Origin: Prochlorococcus sp. AG-347-E03
GTDB lineage: Bacteria; Cyanobacteriota; Cyanobacteriia; PCC-6307; Cyanobiaceae
Assembly (NCBI GenBank): GCA_003279115.1
Contig: QCBG01000008.1
Coordinates: 1-56,131, forward strand
Direction: 5' to 3'
DNA: 56,131 nt
Below, piece after piece: positions 35,545 through 43,991 of the stretch. A model generated the notes under the pieces. The model saw only the letters and a program-made list of their open reading frames with translations, was not told where the DNA came from and made no database searches. The translations under genes were made by a program, and so were the position numbers. Position 1 is the stretch's first letter, and each line of letters starts with the position of its first letter.

Positions 35545-36303
35545 TTGATTTCCAAGAATTTTCATTTAATTTTATTAGTTGCAATTTTTTTTGATATTTT
35601 TTTAATAAAAAAGATAAATAGCAAAATTAATGTCGTTGATAGTATTAGCTATCATGAAAAGAAAGATTTTAATTATCTACTATCTCAAAAGATTTCTGAA
35701 TTAAATGTAACTAACAGGAACATAACAAAAATTTTAAAAATTTTAGAAAGATTTGATATAAAAAATGCCCCTAAGAAAGTAGTTGTTGATGGCAAAATAA
35801 AGTATACATATAGGAAATTACAAAATGAACCTCCAAAAACTATTGAAGAAATTGAGAGGCTTATAAAAAATCCCATTCAAACTAGAAAATATGAAGTTTT
35901 CATCCAGAAAGCGTTATTAACTCTTCTTTCAAACGAAATTAGGATATTAATAAAAGATTTACCAGAAAGCGAGCCTTCTGGACAATGGATATATAAAGAT
36001 AAAATGCTTATTATTAATGAAAAAATATTAAAAGAGGGTACCATTAAATTTGCTTACCTTTTAAGTCATGAAATGATTCATATCGCGCAATCTTGCAAAG
36101 GAGGAAGTTTTGGCTCTTATCCAACTCTACTAGGTTTGGAGTTGAAGAAACCAAAAAACTATTATTACAAATATTTAAATAATGAGATTTATAAAAATCT
36201 AACGAAGGATGAGGTCGTGCTTGAAATTGAGGCATATGGGAATCAATCTGACGTCTCACAAACCATGAATGCTTTCAAATATTTTTGCTTAAGGCAGAAA
36301 TAA
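35545..36303 (+). CDS. Membrane-anchored putative zinc metallopeptidase (HExxH)
   Basis: A 252-residue protein beginning with a membrane helix (about 5-22, FHLILLVAIFFDIFLI) that should leave the rest outside the cytoplasm. A helical region (40-130) precedes a compact domain with LLSHEMIHIAQSCKGG, giving the zinc-binding HEMIH at about residues 174-178. A later glutamate in VLEIEAYGNQ (about 228) is well placed as third ligand. This is the general pattern of gluzincin-like peptidases. Start TTG at 35545, 28 bases after pilC, so it probably belongs to that operon. Cleavage or remodelling of a pilus component or peptidoglycan is conceivable; none is shown. Confidence 0.68.
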   Translation: MISKNFHLILLVAIFFDIFLIKKINSKINVVDSISYHEKKDFNYLLSQKISELNVTNRNITKILKILERFDIKNAPKKVVVDGKIKYTYRKLQNEPPKTIEEIERLIKNPIQTRKYEVFIQKALLTLLSNEIRILIKDLPESEPSGQWIYKDKMLIINEKILKEGTIKFAYLLSHEMIHIAQSCKGGSFGSYPTLLGLELKKPKNYYYKYLNNEIYKNLTKDEVVLEIEAYGNQSDVSQTMNAFKYFCLRQK

Positions 36304-36308
36304 TATTA

Positions 36309-36647
36309 TTACATTAGTTTTTTCACAATTGACTTGAAAAATCTATTTAAAGCTTTTTCATCAATATCTTCATTCATGAAATGGGAAATAAGATCATCTT
36401 TTAACTTCTGAAGCTTATCTTCAATATTATCTCCTTCTAATGGAATAGATCTCAATATTCCATCAGAGCCTCTATATTGAGTATTGGCTTCCCATAGAAT
36501 TATTACTGCTTGTCTTCCTGGGGTCATTTTTTTTATGCCTTTTATAGGATTATCAGCACAAGCTTTTTTAAAAATCCTCCAAAAAGGAAATGCATCTAAA
36601 TCTTTATCTGCATCATCCAAATGTTTTAAAAAAGTTCTTTCGTCCAT
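36309..36647 (-). CDS. Small soluble protein, unrecognised
   Basis: The 112-residue hydrophilic protein is mostly helical. It has no signal or Cys pair; the only distinct segment is FPFWRIFKKACADNPIKG and KMTPGRQAVIILWEANTQYRG in the middle. I cannot assign a family. Start ATG at 36647. It is convergent with the HExxH gene, with 5 bases between the stops, so it marks the right edge of the pilus locus. Regular codon use and a clean frame support a real gene. Confidence 0.6.
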   Translation of the reverse strand: MDERTFLKHLDDADKDLDAFPFWRIFKKACADNPIKGIKKMTPGRQAVIILWEANTQYRGSDGILRSIPLEGDNIEDKLQKLKDDLISHFMNEDIDEKALNRFFKSIVKKLM

Positions 36648-36981
36648 AGCATATATATTTAGAAAAAATTTAGCATAATTTTTTTTAAAGTTTACAAGAT
36701 TATGGGGATTAAAAAATTTTCTGATATTTTATATAAGTTTATCTTCAATTATCTAGACTTGATCAACTTAATAAATCCATAAATTAAATTCAAGGATTAA
36801 AATGAGATTTTTATAAATAGGGAAAGATTATTAAAGTGTGAATGTAGATTCATGAATTCTATTATCACTAATAAATTTTTTGGAAATTTGTAGATTGTTC
36901 AAATATTAATTAAAGATAATCTTTTGTGTATTTAAAAAAATTTTATTAGTCTTTCTTCTTGTTTTAGAGGAGATAAATTAT
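36648..36981. other. Gene-free A+T-rich interval
   Basis: About 334 bases with no convincing reading frame on either strand. It contains a small dyad TGAAT GTAG ATTCA near 36840 but no T tract or promoter pair that I can defend. Probably holds the promoter for the leftward gene at 36647 and the 3' region of the 49-residue gene to the right. Confidence 0.4.
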
Positions 36982-37131
36982 TTATCCAAAATTTATATTA
37001 TCTTGAAATAAACCAAAAAGATTATTACCAAGAATGGCAGAAATTATCAAAACGAAAGCAACAATTGCGAAAAGAGCACTTACATCTTTTATGTCATAAG
37101 GAGCTTTAAATAATGGTTTTTGATCTGCCAT
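36982..37131 (-). CDS. 49-residue single-span membrane protein
   Basis: This short frame begins at ATG 37131, preceded by a plausible ribosome site AAGGTG, and ends at 36982. The product is polar at the start (MADQKPLFKAPYDIKDV), has one membrane helix at about 18-36 (ALFAIVAFVLIISAILG) and a short polar tail (QDNINFG). Size and layout are like small photosystem or membrane-complex subunits of picocyanobacteria, but I do not recognise it and it lacks the high-light-inducible NGRxAM motif. An 8-base inverted repeat brackets its likely -10 element. Confidence 0.6.
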   Translation of the reverse strand: MADQKPLFKAPYDIKDVSALFAIVAFVLIISAILGNNLFGLFQDNINFG

Positions 37132-37145
37132 TTCACCTTTTAATT

Positions 37146-37178
37146 AAGTAAAGTCTTTTAAACTATAGTACTTTACTT
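37146..37178 (-). promoter_or_regulatory. Inverted repeat around a likely promoter
   Basis: AAGTAAAG at 37146-37153 and CTTTACTT at 37171-37178 are perfect 8-base inverted repeats 17 bases apart. Between them, on the minus strand, lies TATAGT, a good -10 element for the 49-residue gene starting at 37131. A protein binding this dyad would control that gene. Candidate only. Confidence 0.4.
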
Positions 37179-37430
37179 CTTTTGAAGAAAGTTTTAGGAA
37201 ATTTTTAATTTTAATGTGTTATTTAATTCACTTTAAAATTTTTACGTTAGTTCCTCTTGTTGAAATATAATCATCTTTCGAAATTCTAAACGCTTCGTTT
37301 AATGATATTAAGGAAATGATTGTTTTCAATTATCAATAATCTGAGGATAGCTTTATTGAATATTAAGAAAAATGTATTCCTTCGATTAAAATATAAATTA
37401 AAGTATTTGAAGAATAATCTATAAAAACAA

Positions 37431-37458
37431 AAAAAACCACTTAAAGTGGCTTTTTTCT
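37431..37458 (-). terminator. Rho-independent terminator of the TYRG peptide gene
   Basis: On the minus strand CCACTT/AAGTGG (37437-37449) forms a small hairpin followed by a run of eight T, 30 bases after the peptide stop. A matching T run on the plus side lets it work in both directions. Confidence 0.75.
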
Positions 37459-37478
37459 TTGTTTTAAATTGAACTATT

Positions 37479-37580
37479 TTAGCTTGTATAAGCTTTTCCT
37501 CTGTAAGTAAGTTCGTTATGCTGCTTCTTAGCAACTTCTTTATGCTGGACGTACTTTTGTCCTCTGTAAATTAGGGTCAT
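37479..37580 (-). CDS. 33-residue TYRG-repeat (DUF4278-type) peptide
   Basis: A tiny gene read from ATG 37580 to TAA 37479. The product has two copies of a YRGxxY unit: IYRGQKY at residues 4-10 and LTYRGKAY at 24-31, joined by a basic linker. This is the hallmark of the cyanobacterial DUF4278 peptides found behind glutamine-riboswitch-like leaders. GGAG at 37589-37592 is an 8-base-spaced ribosome site. It has its own -10 (37684-37689), a structured leader and a terminator, so it is a complete transcription unit. Its sequence recurs as the C-terminal tail of the PilM-like protein. Function unknown. Confidence 0.85.
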   Translation of the reverse strand: MTLIYRGQKYVQHKEVAKKQHNELTYRGKAYTS

Positions 37581-37583
37581 TTT

Positions 37584-37677
37584 TTAAGCTCCGGTTTCGC
37601 TTAAGTCCCCGTTCCATGGCTTAAGTCGATCTGCGGCTTGCTATACGCAAGTTGAACGTTTTGGTAGCGGTTGCTAC
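37584..37677 (-). promoter_or_regulatory. Glutamine-riboswitch-like leader (Downstream-peptide RNA type)
   Basis: The RNA on the minus strand starts with hairpin GTAGC/GCTAC (37664-37677), then a stem CGTTC (37654-37658) with GAACG (37610-37614) that encloses the hairpin CTTGC GTATA GCAAG (37637-37651). A conserved-looking ACGGGGA follows. CTTAAG occurs twice (37620-37625, 37600-37605), and GCTTAA (37584-37589) touches the GGAG ribosome site. The middle copy can pair with either neighbour, which would expose or hide translation initiation. The layout and the TYRG peptide behind it match my memory of the Downstream-peptide class of glutamine aptamers (Rfam RF01704); not checked against the model. 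Confidence 0.7.
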
Positions 37678-37683
37678 AAATTA

Positions 37684-37689
37684 ATAATA
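37684..37689 (-). promoter_or_regulatory. -10 element of the riboswitch-peptide unit
   Basis: TATTAT on the minus strand ends 7 bases before the base of the first leader hairpin, placing the transcription start near 37676. No clear -35 box was found. Confidence 0.5.
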
Positions 37690-37786
37690 ACACTTAGAAA
37701 AATTTTTTGTCTAGTTTTTATAAATAAACTGAATAATTTAATAAAGAAATTAGGCTCATGCTAAAAATATTTATAATTTTCTTTTT

Positions 37787-37805
37787 GTAACCTCATGCAG
37801 GTTAC
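37787..37805. repeat. Perfect 7-base-pair hairpin
   Basis: GTAACCT CATGC AGGTTAC is a perfect dyad with a 5-base loop. It lies between the riboswitch unit and the 64-residue gene, 82 bases before that gene. T-rich tracts lie on both sides (CTTTTT before, ATTTTGTTCGTTTTT after), so a weak terminator or an operator are both possible. Confidence 0.45.
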
Positions 37806-37886
37806 ATTTTGTTCGTTTTTGAGAAGTATTTTTTATTTAATGAACTTTTAAATGTAAAATTCTTTAGATTATAAAAAATTTGTTTT

Positions 37887-38081
37887 ATGTTTTCTAGAAG
37901 CAAAAAACCTACGGTTAAAAAATCTGCAATAGTTGAAGAGACTCCATTATTTGCTCAATTACTTCCATTCGCAAACAGAATGAATGATAAGGTTCAACTG
38001 GTAAATGCTTTGGCTTTTACTTTTATTATGGGATTCTCAATTTTTGGAATTGCTCTATGGAAACTATCAGGACTGACCTAA
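37887..38081 (+). CDS. 64-residue single-span membrane protein
   Basis: Start ATG at 37887. The first 30 residues are basic then polar (MFSRSKKPTVKKSAIVEETP). FANRMNDKVQLVNALAFTFI (28-47) leads into one membrane helix of about residues 39-60. The FANRMN segment faintly recalls the entry to the helix of high-light-inducible proteins, but the NGRxAM chlorophyll-binding core is absent, so I do not call it one. The stop overlaps the end of the convergent gene at 38078 by 4 bases. Confidence 0.62.
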   Translation: MFSRSKKPTVKKSAIVEETPLFAQLLPFANRMNDKVQLVNALAFTFIMGFSIFGIALWKLSGLT

Positions 38082-38344
38082 TTATTTAATTTTTGCAAAG
38101 CATCAATTTTCGATTCTTTGTTTTTAATTATTGTTATTAACCATTTAGAGGCTAGTCCTCTAGATATTGATCTATTTTTTAGAAATCTACATATATAAAT
38201 GTGTAGATTTTTTTCGTTTTTGGAGTTAAATTTTTCCTCAAAATCTAAGATTTCTTCTTCTGAGGTTCTTTTTCTTAGCTCATCCACTAATGCATGACTA
38301 GAAGAATCATTAAATAAGGTCCCTATATTTAAGCTTAATGTCAT
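38078..38344 (-). CDS. Small soluble protein, unrecognised
   Basis: An 88-residue protein, hydrophilic and helical, with SSSHALVDELRKRTSEEEIL and a basic C-terminal half (RFLKNRSISRGLASKWLI). No membrane span, no export signal, one Cys. I do not recognise it. Start ATG at 38344. It is convergent with the 64-residue gene (4-base overlap) and downstream, on the same strand, of nrdJ with an 88-base gap. Confidence 0.58.
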   Translation of the reverse strand: MTLSLNIGTLFNDSSSHALVDELRKRTSEEEILDFEEKFNSKNEKNLHIYICRFLKNRSISRGLASKWLITIIKNKESKIDALQKLNN

Positions 38345-38432
38345 AAATAATTTATGTCCCTATTTAAGAGGTAGCCATAAATTAGATTTTTAAAAACTAA
38401 TTTATATTTTTTATTTACAAACAATTCAAAAT

Positions 38433-40766
38433 TTAATCTTTTGGTTTAGCCAGAGGAAGTAGGCACTTATCTGAATCACAACCTGCTGGTCCTGCTTCAG
38501 ATAGTTCTCCAACATCATATTTATTAAGAGCGTCAAAGAAATCGTTATTGACTTTCCTTTCTATAACTTTATTTTGTAATGAAATATATTCCTCTTTACT
38601 TATGGGTTCAAAGGGTAATCTTGGGAAAGTAGCGTTGGCACTAAATCTAGCAAGTAATGCCGCCGAAATATATCCCTCATTATTTTCTATTGCATTATGA
38701 ATAGCCTTAGCTAAATCCTCTATTTCATTTTCTCTAAATTCTACGGTTGCAGAGGTATTATGCTCTGTGTAAAATTTCTGCACTTGCATGTAAAAATCAA
38801 ATTGAGCTAATGCTGAGAAATTATTGATGTCTATTTGGTCTGCGCCTTCTATATTTGCCCAACTGACTTCTGTAGGGATTTCAACTAACCATTCTGTACA
38901 TCTTGGATCAAATGGATTGTCAAGCAAACAGCCCTTTTCATCTTTGTCTGATTGAGATGGAACAACTGAGTATCCATAATCCATGCAAGCTAAAGCTATT
39001 GGATCATTTTTTCTGAAAGTTATTCTTCTTATGAATCTTTGAGCCTTAGGAGGATGCCAGCCTGGAGCTGCTCCAGTTAAAAGACTTTTAGTCCCAGCTG
39101 GTTGTACTGTTGTACATCTGTTTGGTCTTCTTAAATTATGTTTGTCACAATATTCCCAGACAGTTTTTTTGACTATTTTTCTCCAAGAATCTAAGAATTT
39201 AGCTTCCTCCTCTTTGAAAGCTTTCCCCTCTTCGCTATCGGGCCTTCCTGCCTCCCACCACTTCAACCATGGGGTGCCAAAGGCATGAACGCAGAAATCA
39301 AATAATCCAGTGAAACTGACCCCTACGATGGGATCATATTCTCTACTTTTCCTATAACGCTCAACTTCAAATTCATGATTAAGTAGGCATGCTACTGAAA
39401 GAGCTGCTGCTTTAAATGCCTTTTCTTGCTCTTCAAAATTTTTGGGATCTATCTGATTTAAGTGTACTTCAGCTAAATTGCAGTGAAAATCGTTTCCTAA
39501 GATTTCTCCACAAGGATTAAGTCCATATCTACTCATTCTATGATTTAACTCTTCTTCAGAGAATGGACCATAACAAGTGTTTATCCAATTTCTCGCTTCA
39601 TTTTTCCCTTGTTCTGAGTAAATTTCAATAAATTCCTTTCTCAATTCATCATCATTAAGAATGTCTGCATTGGACCTTGCTATTGCTTCTGGTGCAAATT
39701 GAATAGCTCCCTCTCCTGAATGGAATTGTTTTGTGACAGCATCCAAAATTGTTTGGTAAGAGGGTTTAGTGTGGTAGACCCTTGTATGATTTGCCATCCT
39801 TAGAGCATCTTTTTCGGGATCTATTCTCCAATTACCTTTCTCATCTTGACTCCAAAGATTTTCTTTAGCAGATGCCGCCTCATTATCATCTGAAGCAAAT
39901 TGCCTCATCCCAGCACTTCTTCTTATATTTCCTGCAACTATGGTTACAGCAGCTTCGTCAATTAATAAACAACACTCTACTGTACTTAATTTTCTGCCAA
40001 TTGCCTTTCCTAGAAGAGAAGAAACTCTGGAGTAGAGATCTTTCAATTTAATAGGATTTGCCATTCCACCAAAACCTTTTAATGATTCTCCAGCAGGTCT
40101 AATATCTTCCAAATTAATATAGACATCAATTTCTTTTTCAAGACTTTCGTTACTTGATGCCTCAAGAAGATATTTATAGCTATCTACCCAGCCTCTTCTG
40201 CTATCTCCAACTTTTATGTGAAGATCTTTTCCTCTTATTTCTAATGATGATTTTTCTTCTCTTTGATCTTTGGGAGTTATTCCAACTTCAGTAACTGATT
40301 TAATGTTTATTTTGTTTATTACAGTAGGTAGATTGTTTATAAAATGAGGCTCAATTATTGCACCTGTTCCACACCCCATCATTGCCAAGTCCATCATCAA
40401 AGCAAAGGCTTCCCAATCAATTAAGTTTGTTGAAGTACAATTGTATGCTCCTGAGAAATTTTGGTTTTTATTAATCCAAGGAGTTCCGCCAATCCATAAC
40501 CATCTCCCTGAAGGTTGAGCTTTTTGGTTACTTTGCATCTCTCTCATTAGGATCAATTCTTCATCAGAAAGTTTTCCTAATTCTTTTAAGCCTGATAAAT
40601 TTCTTTCACCTACTTCGCTCCAGTTTTCCCTTCTGCCAGAGGAAGTTTTCCTACTGTAAGATCTAAAAAAAACAGGATAAGCAGCAGGCGCAGTCTTTGG
40701 AAAATCATCTTTTTTGAGATTATTGGAATTGCTCTCAGAAGAAGCTTTATTTGGTGCAACAGTCAC
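38433..40766 (-). CDS. nrdJ: B12-dependent (class II) ribonucleoside-triphosphate reductase
   Basis: It makes deoxynucleotides with adenosylcobalamin as radical source. The monomeric type is indicated by the total length (about 777 residues) and by GCGTGAIIEP, NPCGEILGNDFHCNLAEVHL and a redox-active C-terminal pair in GCDSDKC. The open frame reaches TTG at 40829, but that adds a hydrophobic stretch foreign to the family. I choose GTG at 40764-40766, giving MTVAPNKASSES as N-terminus. No intein interrupts the motifs. No B12 riboswitch or NrdR box was seen upstream. It makes the organism depend on cobalamin. Confidence 0.93.
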   Translation of the reverse strand: MTVAPNKASSESNSNNLKKDDFPKTAPAAYPVFFRSYSRKTSSGRRENWSEVGERNLSGLKELGKLSDEELILMREMQSNQKAQPSGRWLWIGGTPWINKNQNFSGAYNCTSTNLIDWEAFALMMDLAMMGCGTGAIIEPHFINNLPTVINKINIKSVTEVGITPKDQREEKSSLEIRGKDLHIKVGDSRRGWVDSYKYLLEASSNESLEKEIDVYINLEDIRPAGESLKGFGGMANPIKLKDLYSRVSSLLGKAIGRKLSTVECCLLIDEAAVTIVAGNIRRSAGMRQFASDDNEAASAKENLWSQDEKGNWRIDPEKDALRMANHTRVYHTKPSYQTILDAVTKQFHSGEGAIQFAPEAIARSNADILNDDELRKEFIEIYSEQGKNEARNWINTCYGPFSEEELNHRMSRYGLNPCGEILGNDFHCNLAEVHLNQIDPKNFEEQEKAFKAAALSVACLLNHEFEVERYRKSREYDPIVGVSFTGLFDFCVHAFGTPWLKWWEAGRPDSEEGKAFKEEEAKFLDSWRKIVKKTVWEYCDKHNLRRPNRCTTVQPAGTKSLLTGAAPGWHPPKAQRFIRRITFRKNDPIALACMDYGYSVVPSQSDKDEKGCLLDNPFDPRCTEWLVEIPTEVSWANIEGADQIDINNFSALAQFDFYMQVQKFYTEHNTSATVEFRENEIEDLAKAIHNAIENNEGYISAALLARFSANATFPRLPFEPISKEEYISLQNKVIERKVNNDFFDALNKYDVGELSEAGPAGCDSDKCLLPLAKPKD

Positions 40767-40900
40767 GATAAAAAAAACGTATGTAAATAACCCGTACTGG
40801 AAGAATAACTCTACCTGTGGCGTCTGCAACTATTCTTACCACTATTTAACGGTTTGTGTAGAATTATGTTTAATATGAAATCTTTTTTATAAGAAAGAAT

Positions 40901-41596
40901 ATGGAAAGAATTCCTGAACCTGAATTAATGGAAAAAGAGGAACAGGTCATTTCTTATGACGAAGCAGATTTTTCAGAAGGAGAAATTACTCTAATAAATC
41001 AAATAAATCATTATCTTTTGGAAAAAAATATTTCTTTAAGTGAAAAAGATTTAATAGTTGATTTAGGGTGTGGCCCAGGAAATATTTCTGAGAAGTTAGC
41101 AATAAAATGGCCTAATACTGAAGTGGTTGGGATAGATGGTTCTAAAGAGATGATCTTAAGAGCAGAATTTAACAAAGAAATTTCTAATAATCAAAAAAAT
41201 TTAAAAAATTTGCGCTATGTATGTGCCGACATAAAAGATATTAAATCAACTAATTTTTTACTTAATAAAAAGATAAGTTTACTTGTAAGTAATAGTTTGA
41301 TTCATCACATTACCCATCTTGAAGATTTTTTCAAAACCATAAGAAGTTTGTCTAGTAATAGCACTGTAAATTTTCATAAGGACTTAAAAAGGCCATCAGA
41401 TGAAAAGTGTGCTTTAGAACTAAAAGAACAATGTTCAACTAAATATAATGAAATTTTGACTAATGATTATTATGCATCTTTAAGAGCTTCTTATACTTTT
41501 AAAGAGTTAAAAAATTTCACCTCAGAGAATAATCTATCTTCATTAGATGTATTTGAAGACGGTGATGAATATTTAATAGTCTATGGTAATGTTTAA
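40901..41596 (+). CDS. Class I SAM-dependent methyltransferase
   Basis: A 231-residue soluble enzyme. Motif I is LIVDLGCGPGNISEKLA (about 47-63), then TEVVGIDGSKEMI (about 70-82), YVCADIKD (about 106-113) and LLVSNSLIHHITHLEDFF (about 127-144). The order is that of the Methyltransf_25/11 group. The second half is less conserved and carries the substrate site, so the target is unknown. Start ATG at 40901, divergent from nrdJ. prfC begins 31 bases downstream on the same strand, and the two may share a message. Confidence 0.82.
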   Translation: MERIPEPELMEKEEQVISYDEADFSEGEITLINQINHYLLEKNISLSEKDLIVDLGCGPGNISEKLAIKWPNTEVVGIDGSKEMILRAEFNKEISNNQKNLKNLRYVCADIKDIKSTNFLLNKKISLLVSNSLIHHITHLEDFFKTIRSLSSNSTVNFHKDLKRPSDEKCALELKEQCSTKYNEILTNDYYASLRASYTFKELKNFTSENNLSSLDVFEDGDEYLIVYGNV

Positions 41597-41627
41597 GAAC
41601 TAGGTGAAAGGCCCTTAAGAAAGATAA

Positions 41628-43265
41628 ATGAGCTTAGATATTAAAACTCTAAATAATAAAGATATTCTGGATGCGGTAAATAAAAGAAGAAATTTTGCCA
41701 TTATTTCACATCCGGATGCTGGGAAAACTACTCTTACTGAAAAGCTTCTTTTATATGGAGGTGCCATTCAACAAGCAGGAGCTGTAAAGGCTAGGGGTAA
41801 TCAGAGAAAAGCTACTTCAGACTGGATGGAACTGGAAAAACAAAGAGGTATTTCAATTACATCCACCGTATTGCAATTTGAATATGAAAGATCAGTAATC
41901 AATCTATTAGATACACCAGGTCACCAAGATTTCTCTGAGGATACTTATAGAACCTTGGCTGCTGCTGATAATGCAGTTATGTTGGAAGATGCTGCTAAAG
42001 GACTAGAACCTCAAACTAGAAAACTGTTTGAAGTTTGCAAGATGCGGAAAATACCAATATTTACTTTTATAAATAAAATGGATAGACCAGGAAGAGAACC
42101 ATTCTCTCTACTTGATGAAATTGAATCAGAACTTGGATTGAATACTTTACCTATAAACTGGCCTATTGGGAGTGGTGAGGAATTTAGAGGAGTTATTGAT
42201 AGATTTTCGAGAGAGGTGATTTTATTTGATAAAGCTATAAGAGGGAAACAATCTAATGAGAAAAGATTAAGCCTTGATGATAAGGAACTATCAAAATATG
42301 TAGAGAGAGATTTACTTGAAAACTCACTTGAAGAATTGGAGGTTCTTGATGAGGCAGGATCAAAATTTGAAAAAGAAAAAGTTTTTAATGGCTCTTTAAC
42401 CCCAGTCTTCTTTGGATCTGCCATGACAAATTTTGGTGTGAGGCCATTTTTAGATAGTTTTTTAAAAATGGCACAAAAACCAACTTCAAGAAATAGTAAT
42501 AAAGGAGATATTGAACCTGCGAGCGATGAATTTAGTGGCTTTGTTTTTAAGCTTCAGGCAAATATGGATCCAAAGCACAGAGATAGGGTCGCTTTTATAA
42601 GAGTTTGTAGTGGCAAATTTGAAAAGGATATGTCTGTTAAACATTCGAGAACTGGGAAAACAATCAGATTATCAAGGCCACAAAAAATATTTGGCCAGGA
42701 TAGAGAAGTAGTTGATGATGCATATCCTGGAGATGTTATTGGCTTGAATAATCCAGGTATGTTTTCTATTGGAGATACTCTTTATACTGGTACTCATCTG
42801 GAGTACGAAGGTATACCATCCTTTAGTCCTGAAATATTCAGCTGGCTAAGAAATCCAAATCCCTCAGCATTTAAAAACTTTAGAAAGGGTGTGAATGAAC
42901 TTCGTGAGGAAGGCGCTGTTCAGATTCTTTATGACTTTGATGAAAGCAAAAGAGACCCTATACTTGCAGCTGTTGGTCAATTGCAGTTGGAAGTAGTAAC
43001 TCATAGGTTAAAAAGTGAATATGGTGTAGATGCAAATCTTGAATCAATGCCATATCAATTGGCTAGATGGGTGTCTGATGGATGGCCAGCTATTGAAAAA
43101 CTTGGTAGGATATTCAATTGTAAAATAGTTAAAGATTGTTGGAATAGGCCGGTTATTCTTTTTAAAAATGAGTGGAATCTAAATCAATTTGTTGAAGACA
43201 ATAATCAATTAAATTTAAACAAAGTTGCTCCTGTTGTTAGTGGAGTCGAACCAATTGTTTTATAA
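41628..43265 (+). CDS. prfC: Peptide chain release factor 3 (RF3)
   Basis: The 545-residue GTPase recycles RF1 and RF2 after translation termination. G1 is [13 protein letters not shown] (27-39), G2 surrounds [10 protein letters not shown]3 is DTPGHQDF and G4 [10 protein letters not shown]. The RF3-specific regions follow, with [20 protein letters not shown] and [18 protein letters not shown] near 458-475, and the length matches bacterial RF3 (about 530-550). Close relative EF-G is excluded by length and by the C-terminal domain. Start ATG at 41628. Confidence 0.96.
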   Translation: MSLDIKTLNNKDILDAVNKRRNFAIISHPDAGKTTLTEKLLLYGGAIQQAGAVKARGNQRKATSDWMELEKQRGISITSTVLQFEYERSVINLLDTPGHQDFSEDTYRTLAAADNAVMLEDAAKGLEPQTRKLFEVCKMRKIPIFTFINKMDRPGREPFSLLDEIESELGLNTLPINWPIGSGEEFRGVIDRFSREVILFDKAIRGKQSNEKRLSLDDKELSKYVERDLLENSLEELEVLDEAGSKFEKEKVFNGSLTPVFFGSAMTNFGVRPFLDSFLKMAQKPTSRNSNKGDIEPASDEFSGFVFKLQANMDPKHRDRVAFIRVCSGKFEKDMSVKHSRTGKTIRLSRPQKIFGQDREVVDDAYPGDVIGLNNPGMFSIGDTLYTGTHLEYEGIPSFSPEIFSWLRNPNPSAFKNFRKGVNELREEGAVQILYDFDESKRDPILAAVGQLQLEVVTHRLKSEYGVDANLESMPYQLARWVSDGWPAIEKLGRIFNCKIVKDCWNRPVILFKNEWNLNQFVEDNNQLNLNKVAPVVSGVEPIVL

Positions 43266-43316
43266 AGTCTTAATGGATTATAAAATTGGTTAGTCTGTTA
43301 GTATTAGTAAAAAATT

Positions 43317-43991
43317 TTGGATTCAAACAGTAGTAAAAACAATAACGAAAAATCACCTTATGAAATTTTAGGTGTTAATGAAGGTGCTGCTTTTGAGGAT
43401 ATTCAGAAGGCTAGAGATATTAAAGTTAAAGAAGCTGGTGAAGATTTAATTTTAAAAGCAAAAATAGAATCCTCCTTTGATCAATTACTTATGGGGAGTT
43501 TGAAAGCCAGGCAATCAGGTAATGTAAGCTACGAAGCTGTGACTGCCTCAAAAAAAGAAAAACAAATTAATCAATTTACCAATAATAATTTCCCACTGCT
43601 TTCTAAGATAAAAAATTTAAATAATAACTCTAAGAAATCAAGTCAGTATAGCCTGCCAAAAATAACCACCCCCTCATTTGACAATCTTTCAATAAAAATA
43701 TCCGTTGGGCTATTATTTTTAATTTTGTTATTTATCAGTCCAGACTCTAATAATAGACTTTTACTCTCTATCTCAACATTAATACTTACTTATACTCAAA
43801 TTAAATCGGGGAAAAGATTTATAGGTTCTCTAGGTTGGAGTGTTACTTTTCTTTCGATAGGATTAATATTTGGCGGATTGCTTGAAAATAATTCTTTCAT
43901 TCAGGAAGTATCAAGCAACTCTTTATCAATACAAAAAATTCAGAGTATTCCAGCTATGGTTATTTTATGGCTAGGCGTAATTTTTTTATGA
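43317..43991 (+). CDS. CPP1-like (DUF3353) protein with a degenerate J domain
   Basis: A 224-residue membrane protein. The N-terminus (about 13-85) reads [20 protein letters not shown], a J-domain-like fold lacking the HPD tripeptide needed to activate Hsp70. A polar linker follows, then three or four membrane helices (about 120-224). This is the layout of cyanobacterial CPP1/cell-growth-defect-like proteins, whose plastid relatives hold protochlorophyllide oxidoreductase. Start TTG at 43317. Its end overlaps the convergent hslO gene by 6 bases. Confidence 0.8.
   Translation: MDSNSSKNNNEKSPYEILGVNEGAAFEDIQKARDIKVKEAGEDLILKAKIESSFDQLLMGSLKARQSGNVSYEAVTASKKEKQINQFTNNNFPLLSKIKNLNNNSKKSSQYSLPKITTPSFDNLSIKISVGLLFLILLFISPDSNNRLLLSISTLILTYTQIKSGKRFIGSLGWSVTFLSIGLIFGGLLENNSFIQEVSSNSLSIQKIQSIPAMVILWLGVIFL

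Noticed and set aside
37286..37534. 82-residue minus-strand open frame overlapping the terminator and the TYRG peptide
   Set aside because: It runs through the terminator hairpin and overlaps the riboswitch-controlled peptide in another frame; its product is low-complexity Phe/Lys/Asn sequence, and the 33-residue gene has a far better context.
37887..38081. High-light-inducible (Hli) protein
   Set aside because: FANRMN at the helix entry is suggestive, but the chlorophyll-binding NGRxAM core is missing.
38433..40766. Intein in the class II reductase
   Set aside because: The catalytic motifs follow one another at normal spacing and the total length is that of an uninterrupted enzyme.
40767..40829. 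N-terminal extension of nrdJ to TTG 40829
   Set aside because: The extra 21 residues are hydrophobic and unlike class II reductases; GTG at 40764-40766 gives a natural N-terminus.
40767..40900. B12 riboswitch or NrdR box ahead of nrdJ
   Set aside because: No B12-box-like sequence and no pair of NrdR-type ACACwATATAGTGT repeats could be found in the gap.
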